A DNA stretch of 64,000 nt from an uncultured Clostridia bacterium (GCA_904420095.1 CAJFUB010000020.1:1-64000), one strand, 5' to 3'; positions 1 to 9,052 are shown, counted from the first letter of the stretch. Notes: generated from the sequence alone by a model not told the origin. Made by a program: numbers and translations.

Positions 1-122
1 CCCCGATCCGACTCATGATACCGCATTGTCATCCCTCCCCAAGGACAAAACATGCCTTTATTATATCAGAATTTTTCAAAAAATCAAGCAAGAAATATCT
101 GTAATTTATACCTTTTCTTTAC

Positions 123-215
123 TTTTTACTTTCTCCCACTGTCCCTGGTAAAAACCTCAATTTCTCTCTTGACTCTCTCTACTTTTTTACTCCCGTCCCT
201 CTCTCCAAGTAAAAA
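123..215. repeat. Two tandem 32-nt inverted-repeat units (8-16-8), locus A
   Basis: Two units of the form TTTTTACT-N16-(A/G)GTAAAAA lie at 123-154 and 184-215, with a period of exactly 61. The first right arm is GGTAAAAA, so it pairs over 7 bp. The rest of 1-246 is pyrimidine-rich and shows no convincing gene: the 62-codon frame at 52-240 has no Shine-Dalgarno and reads as low-complexity sequence. The same 8-16-8 architecture recurs three times at 14427-14576. Function is unknown; hairpins in RNA or paired protein-binding sites are both possible. Confidence 0.7.
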
Positions 216-246
216 CGGCAAAACAGTGAAATCTTTTTAATTGATA

Positions 247-275
247 TTGACCATACATCCAGTTTCCTGTATTAT
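247..275 (+). promoter_or_regulatory. Sigma-A-type promoter of the deoC operon
   Basis: TTGACC at 247-252 is followed by a 17-nt spacer and TATTAT at 270-275. Start of transcription is expected near 282, directly ahead of the operator at 287-299. This is the only good promoter seen upstream of the long co-directional gene run 339-11305. Confidence 0.75.
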
Positions 276-286
276 AAACGACATGA

Positions 287-299
287 TTGGTCATACCAA
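287..299. promoter_or_regulatory. FadR/GntR-family operator (TTGGTCATACCAA)
   Basis: The site is a perfect inverted repeat TTGGT-CAT-ACCAA. It matches the TGGTNNNACCA core typical of operators bound by FadR-subfamily (FCD domain) GntR regulators. It lies just downstream of the predicted transcription start, a good position for repression. A FadR-family regulator is encoded inside the same operon (3902-4534), so autoregulation is the simple inference. Confidence 0.7.
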
Positions 300-338
300 A
301 TTAATACAGGAGCCAAAAACAGTATTGGAGGTTTTTTC

Positions 339-1013
339 ATGGACAGACAACTCAGCAAGTATATCGATCACACAAATTTAAAGCCTATGGCGCAAAAAAT
401 GGATATTGAAAAGCTGTGCACCGAGGCGGCGAGATGGCAGTTTGCCTCGGTCTGCGTAAACCCGTACAACGTTCCCTTGGCAAAAGCCCTTTTAAAAGGC
501 ACGGATGTCAATGTCTGCACCGTAATCGGATTTCCGCTCGGGGCCAATACAACGAAAATCAAAGTGATGGAAGCCAGAGAAGCCTATGAAAACGGATGCG
601 ATGAATTCGATATGGTAATCAATATCGGAGCGCTCAAAGACGGCCTGTATGACTATGTCAGAGATGAAATCAAAGCCGTTGTGGAAGCGGTGGACGGCAG
701 GACCGTTAAAGTCATTATCGAAACGGGACTGCTTACGGAATACGAAAAATCCATGGCCACGAAGCTTGCCTGCGACGCGGGCGCGCAATTCGTCAAAACC
801 TGCACGGGAGTGTCTCCCGGGAAGGCAACCGTAGAAGACGTCAAGCTGATGCTTGAAAACATTCCGGAATACGAAGACGTCCAGGTCAAAGCGTCGTCAG
901 GGATCCGAACCTATGAAGACGCCATCGCTTTGATCGAAGCCGGCGCCGAGCGCCTTGGAACCTCCTCCGGAATCGCAATTATAGAAGGAGCGGAGATTGT
1001 TGGAGGTCTGTAA
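339..1013 (+). CDS. deoC: Deoxyribose-phosphate aldolase
   Basis: A 224-residue class I aldolase of full length for the family. It cleaves 2-deoxyribose 5-phosphate to acetaldehyde and glyceraldehyde 3-phosphate in the cytoplasm. The Schiff-base lysine lies in FVKTCTG (K153); a second conserved lysine is in VKASSGIRT (K184), and the EFDMVIN segment carries the conserved Asp91. A GGAGG ribosome binding site precedes the ATG. It is the first gene of the operon and overlaps the next gene by 14-17 nt. Because no thymidine phosphorylase or phosphopentomutase gene follows, free deoxyribose entering through a kinase is more likely here than nucleoside salvage, but this is inference. Confidence 0.93.
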   Translation: MDRQLSKYIDHTNLKPMAQKMDIEKLCTEAARWQFASVCVNPYNVPLAKALLKGTDVNVCTVIGFPLGANTTKIKVMEAREAYENGCDEFDMVINIGALKDGLYDYVRDEIKAVVEAVDGRTVKVIIETGLLTEYEKSMATKLACDAGAQFVKTCTGVSPGKATVEDVKLMLENIPEYEDVQVKASSGIRTYEDAIALIEAGAERLGTSSGIAIIEGAEIVGGL

Positions 1014-1893
1014 TATCCGCTACAAAAATAAACAGGGAATCGGGCTCCGCACCGCCAGACTCGAATGCGTCGTTTTACCAGACGAAGGCGGCAAAATGGT
1101 CTCGCTCCGCGAAAGATCCTCCGGCGAGGAATTGCTTGCCCAGGCAGAGGGCAGTGTTTACAAAGCGCTGACTTTTAATGGAAGCTATATCGACAGCGAG
1201 TGCTCCGCATTTGACGATCTGTTTCCCACGGTCGATCCCTGGTATAACGGAGAACGGGAATATGCCGATCATGGAGAAGTCTGCAGGCTTCCGAATGCAT
1301 ATGTCGTAAGGAACGACGGTATGGCGTCGCTTCATCTGTCCGTCCTTTCTCCTTTTGGAGATTATGTTTTCCGAAAAAGCTACAAAGAGATAGAGGGCGG
1401 GCTTGAAATCGCATATGAGGCGGAAAATATCGGAGACAAGCCGCTGAAGGCCATCTGGGCCTCTCATTTGATGCTGAAAGCACGCGAGGGCGAAGCCGTA
1501 ACGCTGTCAGAGGACGACGCATATGAAGCAGAGTTTATGTTTTGCGAGGATGCATCGGTCGCGCAGGCGGGCACCGTGACAAAGCTCAAGAACGGATGCG
1601 CTCTGCTGAGGAGCGCCCCCTGGAGCCACGACGGAAACGCATATAAATTTTACATAAAAAAACCGTATCTGGGAGCGTTCCGATACGGAACCTTAACAGT
1701 AAAAAGCGAAAATGCGGAATATCTCGGAATTTGGATCAATAACGGCCGCTTTAAAGGGATGTACAATGTAGCGGCGGAATTTTGCACCGGCGCGTATGAT
1801 ACGCCAGGCAAAGCGGAAGAACGCGGCGCCGACGTAACGATTCCCAAGGGCGGCGCCCGGAAATGGAAGCTGCTTCTCACGGTTTCAAAATAA
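1000..1893 (+). CDS. Aldose 1-epimerase (mutarotase)-like protein
   Basis: About 297 residues with the galactose-mutarotase/DUF4432-like beta-sandwich pattern, including the FDDLFPTVDPWY and ADHGEVCRLP segments and a central WASHLMLKA strand. Such proteins convert sugar anomers or bind sugars in the cytoplasm. The start is one of two adjacent TTG codons (997 or 1000) inside the end of deoC; AAGGAG at 984-989 favours 1000, implying translational coupling. Mutarotase-like genes accompany deoxyribose kinase genes in enterobacteria (deoX/deoM), which fits the neighbours. The exact sugar is not shown by the sequence. Confidence 0.75.
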   Translation: MEVCNIRYKNKQGIGLRTARLECVVLPDEGGKMVSLRERSSGEELLAQAEGSVYKALTFNGSYIDSECSAFDDLFPTVDPWYNGEREYADHGEVCRLPNAYVVRNDGMASLHLSVLSPFGDYVFRKSYKEIEGGLEIAYEAENIGDKPLKAIWASHLMLKAREGEAVTLSEDDAYEAEFMFCEDASVAQAGTVTKLKNGCALLRSAPWSHDGNAYKFYIKKPYLGAFRYGTLTVKSENAEYLGIWINNGRFKGMYNVAAEFCTGAYDTPGKAEERGADVTIPKGGARKWKLLLTVSK

Positions 1894-1910
1894 AAAGAAA
1901 GGAGACAGCC

Positions 1911-2834
1911 ATGGAACAGACGAAACGAGGCAAGGTCGTCGTGACGGGATCGTTTATTACCGACATTGCCGTATTCACTTCGCGGTTTCCCGCAGACGGG
2001 GAAACCGTGCCGGGCAGGAGCATCCAATTCGGCCCGGGAGGAAAAGGCTCGAATCAAGCGACAGCAGCCAGCCGTGCCGGCGCAGAAGTGATCATGATCA
2101 CAAAAATCGGTACGGATTTTATGGGTGAAATCGCACGCACACATTACAAAAACGAAAATATGACGCAGAAATACGTCTATACCCAGGAGGGCGGAGAGAC
2201 CGGCTCGGCGATTATCGAGATCAATGCCGAAACGGCGGAAAACCGGATCATCGTTCTGAAAGGCGCCAACGATGCGCTCACAAAAGAAGAGATCGATCAG
2301 GCGGAGGCGGAATTTCAGGAGTGCGACGTTTTGCTTACGCAGCTTGAAGCAAGCCAGATTTCTGTGTTGGAATCCATCCGGCTGGCTCGCAGGTATGGAA
2401 AAACCGTCGTGCTGAATCCGGCTCCCGCGGGGGAAATCGACGAGGCGCTTTTCGGAGAGATCGATTATTTTACTCCAAATGAGACGGAAGCCGAATTTTA
2501 CACCGGCATTCGGGTTACCGATGAGCAGACTGCGGAACGGGCCGCTGACCGGCTGCTGGATAAGGGCGTGAAAAACGTCATCATAACTCTGGGGAAAATA
2601 GGCGTTTATGCCAAAACGAAGGAGTTTCAGGGAATCGTACCAGCCTTCCGCGTGAAGGCCGTTGATACGACGGGGGCCGGCGACGCGTTCAACGGAGGCT
2701 TCTGCGCAGCGCTTGCAGAAGGGAAAAGCGTCCGCGACGCCGTTTCGTTTGCAAATGCGCTGGCGGCGCTCTCGGTAACGCGCCGGGGAACGTCTCCCGC
2801 AATGCCGTACCGCGGCGAAATCGAAAAATGCTGA
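1911..2834 (+). CDS. Ribokinase-family (PfkB) sugar kinase, possibly deoxyribokinase
   Basis: A 307-residue PfkB-family kinase. The N-terminal substrate-binding signature GPGGKGSNQA is at about residues 41-50 and the C-terminal DTTGAGDAFNGGF motif holds the catalytic base Asp258. It phosphorylates a pentose at O5 using ATP. The ATG at 1911 has an AAAGGAGA site; the longer frame starting upstream inside the mutarotase gene is not needed. Together with DeoC it would convert 2-deoxyribose to its 5-phosphate and then to acetaldehyde plus glyceraldehyde 3-phosphate. Ribose as substrate cannot be excluded. Confidence 0.85.
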   Translation: MEQTKRGKVVVTGSFITDIAVFTSRFPADGETVPGRSIQFGPGGKGSNQATAASRAGAEVIMITKIGTDFMGEIARTHYKNENMTQKYVYTQEGGETGSAIIEINAETAENRIIVLKGANDALTKEEIDQAEAEFQECDVLLTQLEASQISVLESIRLARRYGKTVVLNPAPAGEIDEALFGEIDYFTPNETEAEFYTGIRVTDEQTAERAADRLLDKGVKNVIITLGKIGVYAKTKEFQGIVPAFRVKAVDTTGAGDAFNGGFCAALAEGKSVRDAVSFANALAALSVTRRGTSPAMPYRGEIEKC

Positions 2835-2849
2835 AAGGGGAGTGCTGAT

Positions 2850-3905
2850 TTGGAGAAAACCATGAAAGCGGTTACCGTATACGGACCGAGGGACATGCGG
2901 ATCGAAGACGTCCCGATGCGCCCGCTCAAAAGAGACGAGGTTCTTGTCCGCGTTGCATGGACGGGAATCTGCGCAACGGATCTGGCGATTTACACCGGAG
3001 AAAGCAGCTTCGTGAAAAGCGGAGAGATCAGATATCCCTGCCGCGTCGGGCATGAGTGGTCCGGAATCGTGGAAGAGGTCGGCGAAAGCGTCACAAAATT
3101 CAAAAAGGGCGACAGAGTTATCACGGACAACGGCGTTTCCTGCGGGGAATGCGACAACTGCAAATGCGGGGACCGATTCGGCTGCACCGAGATCATGTCG
3201 GTAGGAACCATTAACTGCTGGGACGGATGCTATGCAGAATATATGTACATGCCGGAATGCCATACCTATCCCCTGGCCGACTCTGTAAGCCTGGAAGAGG
3301 CAGCGCTTGCGGAGCCCTTGTCCATTGCGCTCGGGGCGGTGAAAAAATACGAAATCCGCCCGGATACGACCGTAGCCGTGATCGGCACCGGCTCCATTGC
3401 GCTGGGAGCCGCCGCGCTGGCAAGCGTTAAGGGAGCAAAGCAGGTTATTGTAATCGGCAGAAAGGATTTTAAGCTGGAAGCCGCGCTGAAATGCGGGGCG
3501 ACGCACGTCGTCAATTCCACAAAGGAAAACGCAGAGGAAAGACTCCGAGAGATTACGGCAGGGAAAGGCGCCGACTTTGTCATTGAATCCTCCGGCGGGC
3601 CCAAAACCGTAGAGGAAGCAATGCGGATCGCCTCGAAACGCGGCACGGTAGCGCTGCTTGCATTTTACGAACGAACGCTTGACGCATTCCCGATCGATAC
3701 GCTTGTGTCAAAGGAATTGACCGTGAAAGGCGTCATGGGCGAATTCGGCCTGGTCCCGGAGGCTGCGGAATATCTTGCGAAGGGTCTGCCGGTCGAGGGC
3801 ATGATTACGCATCGGATGGAGCTCGCAGAAGTTCCCGCGTTTTTTGCCAGATCCGCCGAGACAAGCGGAGAGCGGATCAAGGCGCTTGTGAGGATTCGCC
3901 CATGA
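2850..3905 (+). CDS. Zinc-dependent medium-chain alcohol/polyol dehydrogenase
   Basis: A 351-residue MDR-family dehydrogenase. Catalytic zinc ligands Cys41 and His68-Glu69 are visible, the four structural-zinc cysteines are at 98, 101, 104 and 112, and the Rossmann glycine motif is VIGTGSIALG. The TTG start at 2850 is chosen because GAAAGGGG ends about 9 nt upstream; an ATG lies 12 nt later. The family includes sorbitol, threonine and 2,3-butanediol dehydrogenases, and the substrate here is unresolved. An acetoin/butanediol role would connect it to the E1 genes downstream. Its stop overlaps the next ATG by 4 nt. Confidence 0.85.
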   Translation: MEKTMKAVTVYGPRDMRIEDVPMRPLKRDEVLVRVAWTGICATDLAIYTGESSFVKSGEIRYPCRVGHEWSGIVEEVGESVTKFKKGDRVITDNGVSCGECDNCKCGDRFGCTEIMSVGTINCWDGCYAEYMYMPECHTYPLADSVSLEEAALAEPLSIALGAVKKYEIRPDTTVAVIGTGSIALGAAALASVKGAKQVIVIGRKDFKLEAALKCGATHVVNSTKENAEERLREITAGKGADFVIESSGGPKTVEEAMRIASKRGTVALLAFYERTLDAFPIDTLVSKELTVKGVMGEFGLVPEAAEYLAKGLPVEGMITHRMELAEVPAFFARSAETSGERIKALVRIRP

Positions 3906-4534
3906 ATATGGCGGAAGCTACAGCGTCCTCGGTGATACGAATGATTCATGAAAACCGGTATGTTGAAGGCGATCGCCTGCCGCCCGAACGCGAGCTTGCC
4001 GCTTTGCTTGGCGTCTCGCGCACGACAGTGCGGGAAGCGCTAAAACGTCTTGCGGCATGGGGGTATATCCATTCCGTACAGGGCGGAGGCAATTACATAA
4101 GCCGGGTGAGCAGCCGCACGCAGATTGAATTTCTTGAGGTCCGGCGTGTAATCGAATGCGAAACGGCACGGCTTGCAGCGGAGCGCTGCTCTGCGGAGGA
4201 CATGAAAGCGATCCGCTCCTCGCTCGCCGGGATGGAGGCGGAAATCCGCGCGGGCGGGCTCGGCGTCGGAGGGGACAGCGACTTTCATGCAGCCGTTGCA
4301 AAAGCCGCCGGGAACAATGCCATGTGTATGATCCTGGAGCAATGCTGCGATATCCTGAACTCCGGCAGATACGCCACGCTGACAATCTCCGGCCAGGGAG
4401 AAAAAACGCTCCGGGACCATGAACGCATTGCCGACGCCATCGAGGCCGGCGACGCCGAGACCGCGGCACGTGAAATGAAAGAACATATCGAAAAAGCAAA
4501 AATAAACATTTTAAAGAAAGAAGGATTACTGTAA
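3902..4534 (+). CDS. FadR-subfamily GntR transcriptional regulator
   Basis: A 210-residue regulator. An N-terminal winged helix spans about residues 8-70, with the GntR signature RLPPERELAALLGVSRTTVREAL. The C-terminal FCD all-helical effector domain shows the expected Asp/His metal or ligand residues in DSDFHAAVAKAAGN and RDHERIADAI. It overlaps the flanking genes at both ends (ATGA and TAATG), so it is co-translated with the catabolic enzymes. The perfect operator at 287-299 is its likely target. The inducer is probably an organic acid or sugar intermediate of the pathway. Confidence 0.88.
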   Translation: MNMAEATASSVIRMIHENRYVEGDRLPPERELAALLGVSRTTVREALKRLAAWGYIHSVQGGGNYISRVSSRTQIEFLEVRRVIECETARLAAERCSAEDMKAIRSSLAGMEAEIRAGGLGVGGDSDFHAAVAKAAGNNAMCMILEQCCDILNSGRYATLTISGQGEKTLRDHERIADAIEAGDAETAAREMKEHIEKAKINILKKEGLL

Positions 4535-5907
4535 TGGAGAGTATATCAGAACTGGTCCGCAGAGCCAGAGCCGCCCAGGCGGAATTTGAAAAAACGGCAA
4601 CGCAGGAAAGCGTAGACGCGATCGTGAAAGCCCTTGCGAAAACGATTTACGAGAACGCCGAGCCTTTGGCGAAGCTGGCGGCCGAGGAATCCGGCATGGG
4701 CCTGTATGAAGACAAGATCAATAAAAATAAAGGAAAAGCAAGAATCATCTGGAATTTTCTCAAAGATAAAAAATCCGTCGGCGTAATCAGCCGGGACGAC
4801 AGAACCTGCATTACGGAGGTTGCACGTCCGATGGGCGTTGTCGCCGCCATTACTCCTTGCACCAATCCCATCGTTACTCCCATGTGCAACGCGATGTATG
4901 CGATAAAAGGCAGGAACGCCATCATCCTCGCGCCGCATCCGCGCGCAAAAAAATGCGCGAAAGTCGTTACGGATCTATTTCGCAGGGAAATCGAAGCGCT
5001 CGGAGCGCCCGCCGATCTGGTGCTGCTGGTGGAAGAACCGTCTACGGCGCTTTCCGCAGAATTAATGAGCAAATGCGACGTCGTCGTAGCGACGGGCGGC
5101 ATGGGGATGGTAAAAGCGGCGTATTCCTCCGGCAAGCCGGCATACGGCGTGGGCGCGGGCAACGTGCAGTGTATTATAGACCGCGGCGTCGATTACAGAG
5201 AAGCCGCGCCGAAGATCATTGAAGGGCGCCGCTTCGACAACGGCATCATTTGCTCCGGCGAACAGACGATTATTGTTCCGAAAGAGGACTATGCGGAAAT
5301 CATAGAGATTTTCATTGAAAACGGATGCGCATATATCGAACGGCCGGAGGACGTCCGCAGGCTCAGGGACACGCTGTTTTCCGTTACGGAAACGGGCGGC
5401 TATGCCATGAACAAGAAGCTGGTCGGGCAGAGCGCCGCTTGCGTAGCGCAGGAGGCCGGGCTCGAGGTGCCGGCGGATACGAAGGTGCTTCTGGTCAGGG
5501 CAGACGGCAGCGGCAAAGACGACTGCCTGTCTAAAGAAAAAATGTGCCCTGTCATTTCCGCGTATGCGTACGATACCTGGGAAGACGCCGTGGCCGTAGC
5601 GCAGGCAAATCTCGACGTAGAGGGACGCGGCCATTCCATCGCGATCCATTCTCACAACAAAGAGCACATTGAATATGCTGCAAATCACGTTACGGTATGC
5701 CGCGTTCTCGTGAACCAGATCTGCTCCACGATGAACGGAGGCAGCTTCTTCAACAGCCTGACGCCGACCACAACGCTCGGCTGCGGCTCCTGGGGGAACA
5801 ATTCCATTTCGGAAAACTTCAGCTATAAGCATCTTATGAACATTACAAGAATCGCGTATGAGATCCCGGACGCCAAAGCGCCTTCGGACGAAGAAATTTT
5901 TCAGTAA
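4534..5907 (+). CDS. CoA-acylating aldehyde dehydrogenase (acetaldehyde-type)
   Basis: A 457-residue member of the EutE/AdhE-N/SauS class that oxidises an aldehyde with CoA and NAD(P)+ to the acyl-CoA. The catalytic cysteine is Cys240 in NGIICSGEQ, and the nucleotide-binding loop GVGAGNVQ is at about residues 205-212. The length fits stand-alone acylating enzymes. Acetaldehyde made by DeoC is the obvious substrate. Sulfoacetaldehyde dehydrogenases belong to the same class, so sequence alone does not fix the substrate. No microcompartment targeting peptide or shell gene is present. Confidence 0.85.
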   Translation: MESISELVRRARAAQAEFEKTATQESVDAIVKALAKTIYENAEPLAKLAAEESGMGLYEDKINKNKGKARIIWNFLKDKKSVGVISRDDRTCITEVARPMGVVAAITPCTNPIVTPMCNAMYAIKGRNAIILAPHPRAKKCAKVVTDLFRREIEALGAPADLVLLVEEPSTALSAELMSKCDVVVATGGMGMVKAAYSSGKPAYGVGAGNVQCIIDRGVDYREAAPKIIEGRRFDNGIICSGEQTIIVPKEDYAEIIEIFIENGCAYIERPEDVRRLRDTLFSVTETGGYAMNKKLVGQSAACVAQEAGLEVPADTKVLLVRADGSGKDDCLSKEKMCPVISAYAYDTWEDAVAVAQANLDVEGRGHSIAIHSHNKEHIEYAANHVTVCRVLVNQICSTMNGGSFFNSLTPTTTLGCGSWGNNSISENFSYKHLMNITRIAYEIPDAKAPSDEEIFQ

Positions 5908-5925
5908 AGGAGCGAAACGCCCATT

Positions 5926-7131
5926 ATGGATTTAATGGAATACAAGGCAAAAGAGCTTTTCTCTGCGGGCGGTCTTCCCGTGCAGAAATTCGCGCACATC
6001 GGAGAGGAGGCTCTCGCGCGCGGAGACGCGGAGCTGATCCGGGCGGCCGCAGAGCTTGCCTATCCGGTTGTCGTCAAAGCGCAGGTAATGACAGGCGGCC
6101 GCGGCAAAGCCGGCGGCATCAAATTTGCAGAGAATGAGACGGAGCTGGTAAAACGCACGCGGGAAATAATCGGCATGAATATCAAGGGGCACACGGTACA
6201 CAGCGTTATGATCGTGGAAAAGGCAGAGGTCATAAAGGAATTTTACCTTTCCATATTGCTGGACCGCATGACAAAGGGGCCTGTGATCATATTTTCTCCC
6301 CTGGGCGGCGTGGAAATCGAACAGGTTGCAAAAGAAACGCCGGAGATGATTTTTAAAACGCCGATCCATCCGTTCGGCGGGATTGAGGCCTACCATACGG
6401 CATATATCGCAGATAAAATAAGGCTTGTGTATCCGGAGTTCGGTATAGACCTTCAGAAGGAGCTCGGTATTCTGCTGCGGAATCTGTACGCGCTTTTTCT
6501 CAAGAGCGACTGCCTGCTTTGCGAGGTGAATCCGCTTGCGCTCTGCCGGAAGGACGGCGCGGCGCATCTGCTTGCGCTGGACGGAAAGGTTTCCGTAGAC
6601 GACTCCGCTGTGAAGCGTCAGCCGTGGCTTGCGGAGTATACCGCCGCCATGCCCAAGCACCCGCTGAGCAGGGAAGCGGAAAATTTCGGGTTTCTCTATA
6701 TTCCCTGTGAAGAGGATGGAGAGATCGCCGTTATGTCGAACGGCTCGGGCATGCTGATGAGCTGTATCGACCTGATCACGCGGGACGGGATGAGCGTCCG
6801 CGCCGTGCTCGACCTGGGAGGCGGAGCTACCGCGGAGCGGATTCAGGAGGCCGTTCGGATCATCCTGAGCGACGAACGGACGAGGCATTTGTTTATTAAT
6901 ATATTCGGCGGGATCACGCGGTGCGACGAGGTCGCCGGAGGAATCAGAAGAGCGTATGAGGCGGGACATCTGACGAAGCCTGTCATCCTCCGCTTCGAAG
7001 GAACAAACAAGGCAAGGGGACTCGAAATCATTTCCGGAATCCCCGGCGTTACTTACGCAGACAGCCTTCTGGAAGGCGTCGCAGTGCTCTCTGCAGAGAA
7101 AAACGGCAGCAAAGGAGGCGGGCGGAAATGA
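5926..7131 (+). CDS. ADP-forming acyl-CoA ligase, beta (SucC-like) subunit
   Basis: A 401-residue succinyl-CoA synthetase beta-like protein with an N-terminal ATP-grasp fold (residues 1 to about 220; VVKAQVMTGGRGKAGG motif) and a C-terminal ligase domain (NGSGMLMSCIDLI and LRFEGTNKARGL). With the following alpha subunit it would convert acyl-CoA, ADP and phosphate to free acid, CoA and ATP. It follows the acylating dehydrogenase directly, so acetyl-CoA to acetate with substrate-level ATP formation is the best inference; the canonical TCA enzyme is unlikely in this setting. Its stop overlaps the next start (ATGA). Confidence 0.85.
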   Translation: MDLMEYKAKELFSAGGLPVQKFAHIGEEALARGDAELIRAAAELAYPVVVKAQVMTGGRGKAGGIKFAENETELVKRTREIIGMNIKGHTVHSVMIVEKAEVIKEFYLSILLDRMTKGPVIIFSPLGGVEIEQVAKETPEMIFKTPIHPFGGIEAYHTAYIADKIRLVYPEFGIDLQKELGILLRNLYALFLKSDCLLCEVNPLALCRKDGAAHLLALDGKVSVDDSAVKRQPWLAEYTAAMPKHPLSREAENFGFLYIPCEEDGEIAVMSNGSGMLMSCIDLITRDGMSVRAVLDLGGGATAERIQEAVRIILSDERTRHLFINIFGGITRCDEVAGGIRRAYEAGHLTKPVILRFEGTNKARGLEIISGIPGVTYADSLLEGVAVLSAEKNGSKGGGRK

Positions 7132-8000
7132 GTATTTTAGTTGATAAGAACACGCGCCTGATTGTTCAGGGGATTACCGGCCGGGAGGGAACCTTCCATA
7201 CCGAGCAGATGCTGGAATACGGCACGAACGTCGTCGCCGGCGTCACTCCGGGGAAGGGCGGCCAAACGGTGCTCGGCGTCCCGGTATTCAACACGGTGCG
7301 TGAAGCGGCGGAGGAGACCGGGGCAAACGCGTCGGTGATTTTCGTCCCTGCCATGCATATGATGAGCGGCGCGCTGGAGGCGATCGACGCAGGGCTTCCG
7401 CTCGTCATTACGATTGCGGAGCATGTCCCGGTGCAGGACATGATGCGCGTTTATCATTACGGCCGCCTGAAAGGAACGCGCGTCATCGGGCCGAACTCGT
7501 TCGGCGTCATTTCCCCGGGAAAATCAAAGGCCGGCTTCATGGCGCATCGCATCTTCCTGCCGGGCCATGTCGGACTGATGTCCCGCTCGGCAACCAATTG
7601 CTACGAAACGGTATTTATGCTGACAAATGCCGGCATCGGGCAGTCTACCTGCGTCGGGATCGGCGGCGACATGATTGCCGGAAGCTCCTTTTCCGATCTT
7701 TTACCGCTGTTTGAAGAGGATCCGGAGACGAAGGCGATCGTCATGATCGGCGAGATCGGCGGAAATGAAGAAGAGCTGGCTGCCGCCTTGATGAAAGAAC
7801 GAATCTCAAAACCGGTCGTAGCGCTGATCGCAGGGAAAAACGCGCCGAAGGGCCGCTCCATGGGTCATGCGGGCGCGATCGTTTCTGCAGACGGGACGGG
7901 AAGCGCAGATTCCAAAATCAGGGCGCTTTCAGAAGCGGGCGCTGTCATTGCCGACAGCACGGCGGAAATTGTGTCCTGCCTGAAAAAGCTCATGGCCTAG
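7128..8000 (+). CDS. ADP-forming acyl-CoA ligase, alpha (SucD-like) subunit
   Basis: A 290-residue succinyl-CoA synthetase alpha-like protein. It has the CoA-binding Rossmann domain (IVQGITGREGTFHT at residues 12-25) and the phospho-histidine His247 in RSMGHAGAIV, matching the position in the E. coli enzyme. The pair is coupled by a 4-nt overlap. In Clostridia, similar pairs next to acylating aldehyde dehydrogenases conserve ATP from acyl-CoA; sulfoacetate-CoA ligases are also of this type. Substrate assignment here rests on context only. Confidence 0.87.
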   Translation: MSILVDKNTRLIVQGITGREGTFHTEQMLEYGTNVVAGVTPGKGGQTVLGVPVFNTVREAAEETGANASVIFVPAMHMMSGALEAIDAGLPLVITIAEHVPVQDMMRVYHYGRLKGTRVIGPNSFGVISPGKSKAGFMAHRIFLPGHVGLMSRSATNCYETVFMLTNAGIGQSTCVGIGGDMIAGSSFSDLLPLFEEDPETKAIVMIGEIGGNEEELAAALMKERISKPVVALIAGKNAPKGRSMGHAGAIVSADGTGSADSKIRALSEAGAVIADSTAEIVSCLKKLMA

Positions 8001-8026
8001 AATTTTGAGGGGAAGGAGATCGGGAA

Positions 8027-9052
8027 ATGGAAAAAAACGAAATACTAGACAGGGCGCGCGCTCTGTGGATTTATCAGATAATGAATGAAATCCGATGCTT
8101 CGAGGAAAAAGCGCTCAGCCTGTTCGAGGCGAACCGGCTCCGCGGCTCCGTGCATCTCTGCATCGGAGAGGAAGCGATTCCCGCCGCTGTTTGCTCGCTG
8201 CTTGACGACGCGGATTATATCGCCTCCACGCACAGAGGCCACGGCCACTGCATCGCCAAAGGCGCGAGCCTTGACCGCGCGATGGCGGAGCTGATGGGAA
8301 AAGCTACGGGATACTGCAAGGGAAAAGGCGGAAGCATGCATATCGCCGATTTGGAGCGCGGAAATCTCGGCGCGAACGCCATTGTAGGAGGCGGCGTGCC
8401 GATCGCTGTAGGCGCTGCGCTCGCGTCGAAGCTGCAGCATTCCGATCTGGCGGCTGAGGGAAAAATGCCGGTTGCGATTTCCTTCTTTGGGGATGGGGCC
8501 TCCAACCAGGGCGTTGTTCACGAGGCGATGAATCTGGCCTCCGTCTGGAAGCTGCCCGTCGTATTTGTCTGTGAAAATAACGGATACGGCATCTCCGTGC
8601 CGCAATGGCAGTCCACATCGGTCAAAGATATCGCAGTGCGCGGCGCTGCCTATGATATGCCGTATGAAACGGTAGACGGAAATAAGGCGCCGGAGGTTTT
8701 GGCGGCGGCGGCCAGAGCGGTCGAGCGGGCCAGAACGGGCGGCGGACCGACGCTTCTGGAATTTAAAACCTACCGCTGGCTCGGGCACTGGACGGGAGAT
8801 CCCTGCGTATACAGGACGCGGGAAGAGGTCGAGGCCTGGAAGCAGAGATGCCCGATTCAATATATGCGCGGTTATATGCTGGAAAAGAATCTGGCGTCCG
8901 AAGCCGAGCTTGACGCGATCGAAAAAAAGGCGCGGGCCGATGCGGAGGCCGCGGCGGAATACGCTCTGTCGAGCCCGGAGCCGGATCCGGCCCATGTAAT
9001 GGACGACGTATTCAACGACACGAATTTATCAGCGGAAGGAGCCGGTTTCTAA
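8027..9052 (+). CDS. Thiamine-dependent 2-oxoacid/acetoin dehydrogenase E1 alpha subunit
   Basis: A 341-residue E1-alpha of the PdhA/AcoA type. The thiamine-diphosphate motif begins GDGASNQG (residues 155-162) and ends near ENNGYGIS, and GHGHCIAKGA marks the substrate-site region. An AAGGAG site precedes the ATG, and the stop overlaps the E1-beta start as TAATG. It decarboxylates or cleaves its substrate and passes an acyl group to lipoyl-E2. Neighbouring acetaldehyde genes favour acetoin (which gives acetaldehyde plus acetyl-CoA), but pyruvate is possible. Confidence 0.85.
   Translation: MEKNEILDRARALWIYQIMNEIRCFEEKALSLFEANRLRGSVHLCIGEEAIPAAVCSLLDDADYIASTHRGHGHCIAKGASLDRAMAELMGKATGYCKGKGGSMHIADLERGNLGANAIVGGGVPIAVGAALASKLQHSDLAAEGKMPVAISFFGDGASNQGVVHEAMNLASVWKLPVVFVCENNGYGISVPQWQSTSVKDIAVRGAAYDMPYETVDGNKAPEVLAAAARAVERARTGGGPTLLEFKTYRWLGHWTGDPCVYRTREEVEAWKQRCPIQYMRGYMLEKNLASEAELDAIEKKARADAEAAAEYALSSPEPDPAHVMDDVFNDTNLSAEGAGF

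Noticed and set aside
52-240. 62-codon frame upstream of the deoC operon
   Set aside because: It is low-complexity, overlaps the inverted-repeat units, and has no ribosome binding site.
4534-8000. Sulfoacetaldehyde/sulfoacetate (sulfo-transketolase) pathway
   Set aside because: The dehydrogenase and ligase classes match that pathway, but no sulfoquinovose isomerase, split transketolase or sulfonate exporter is present, and DeoC explains acetaldehyde better. It is kept as an alternative substrate.
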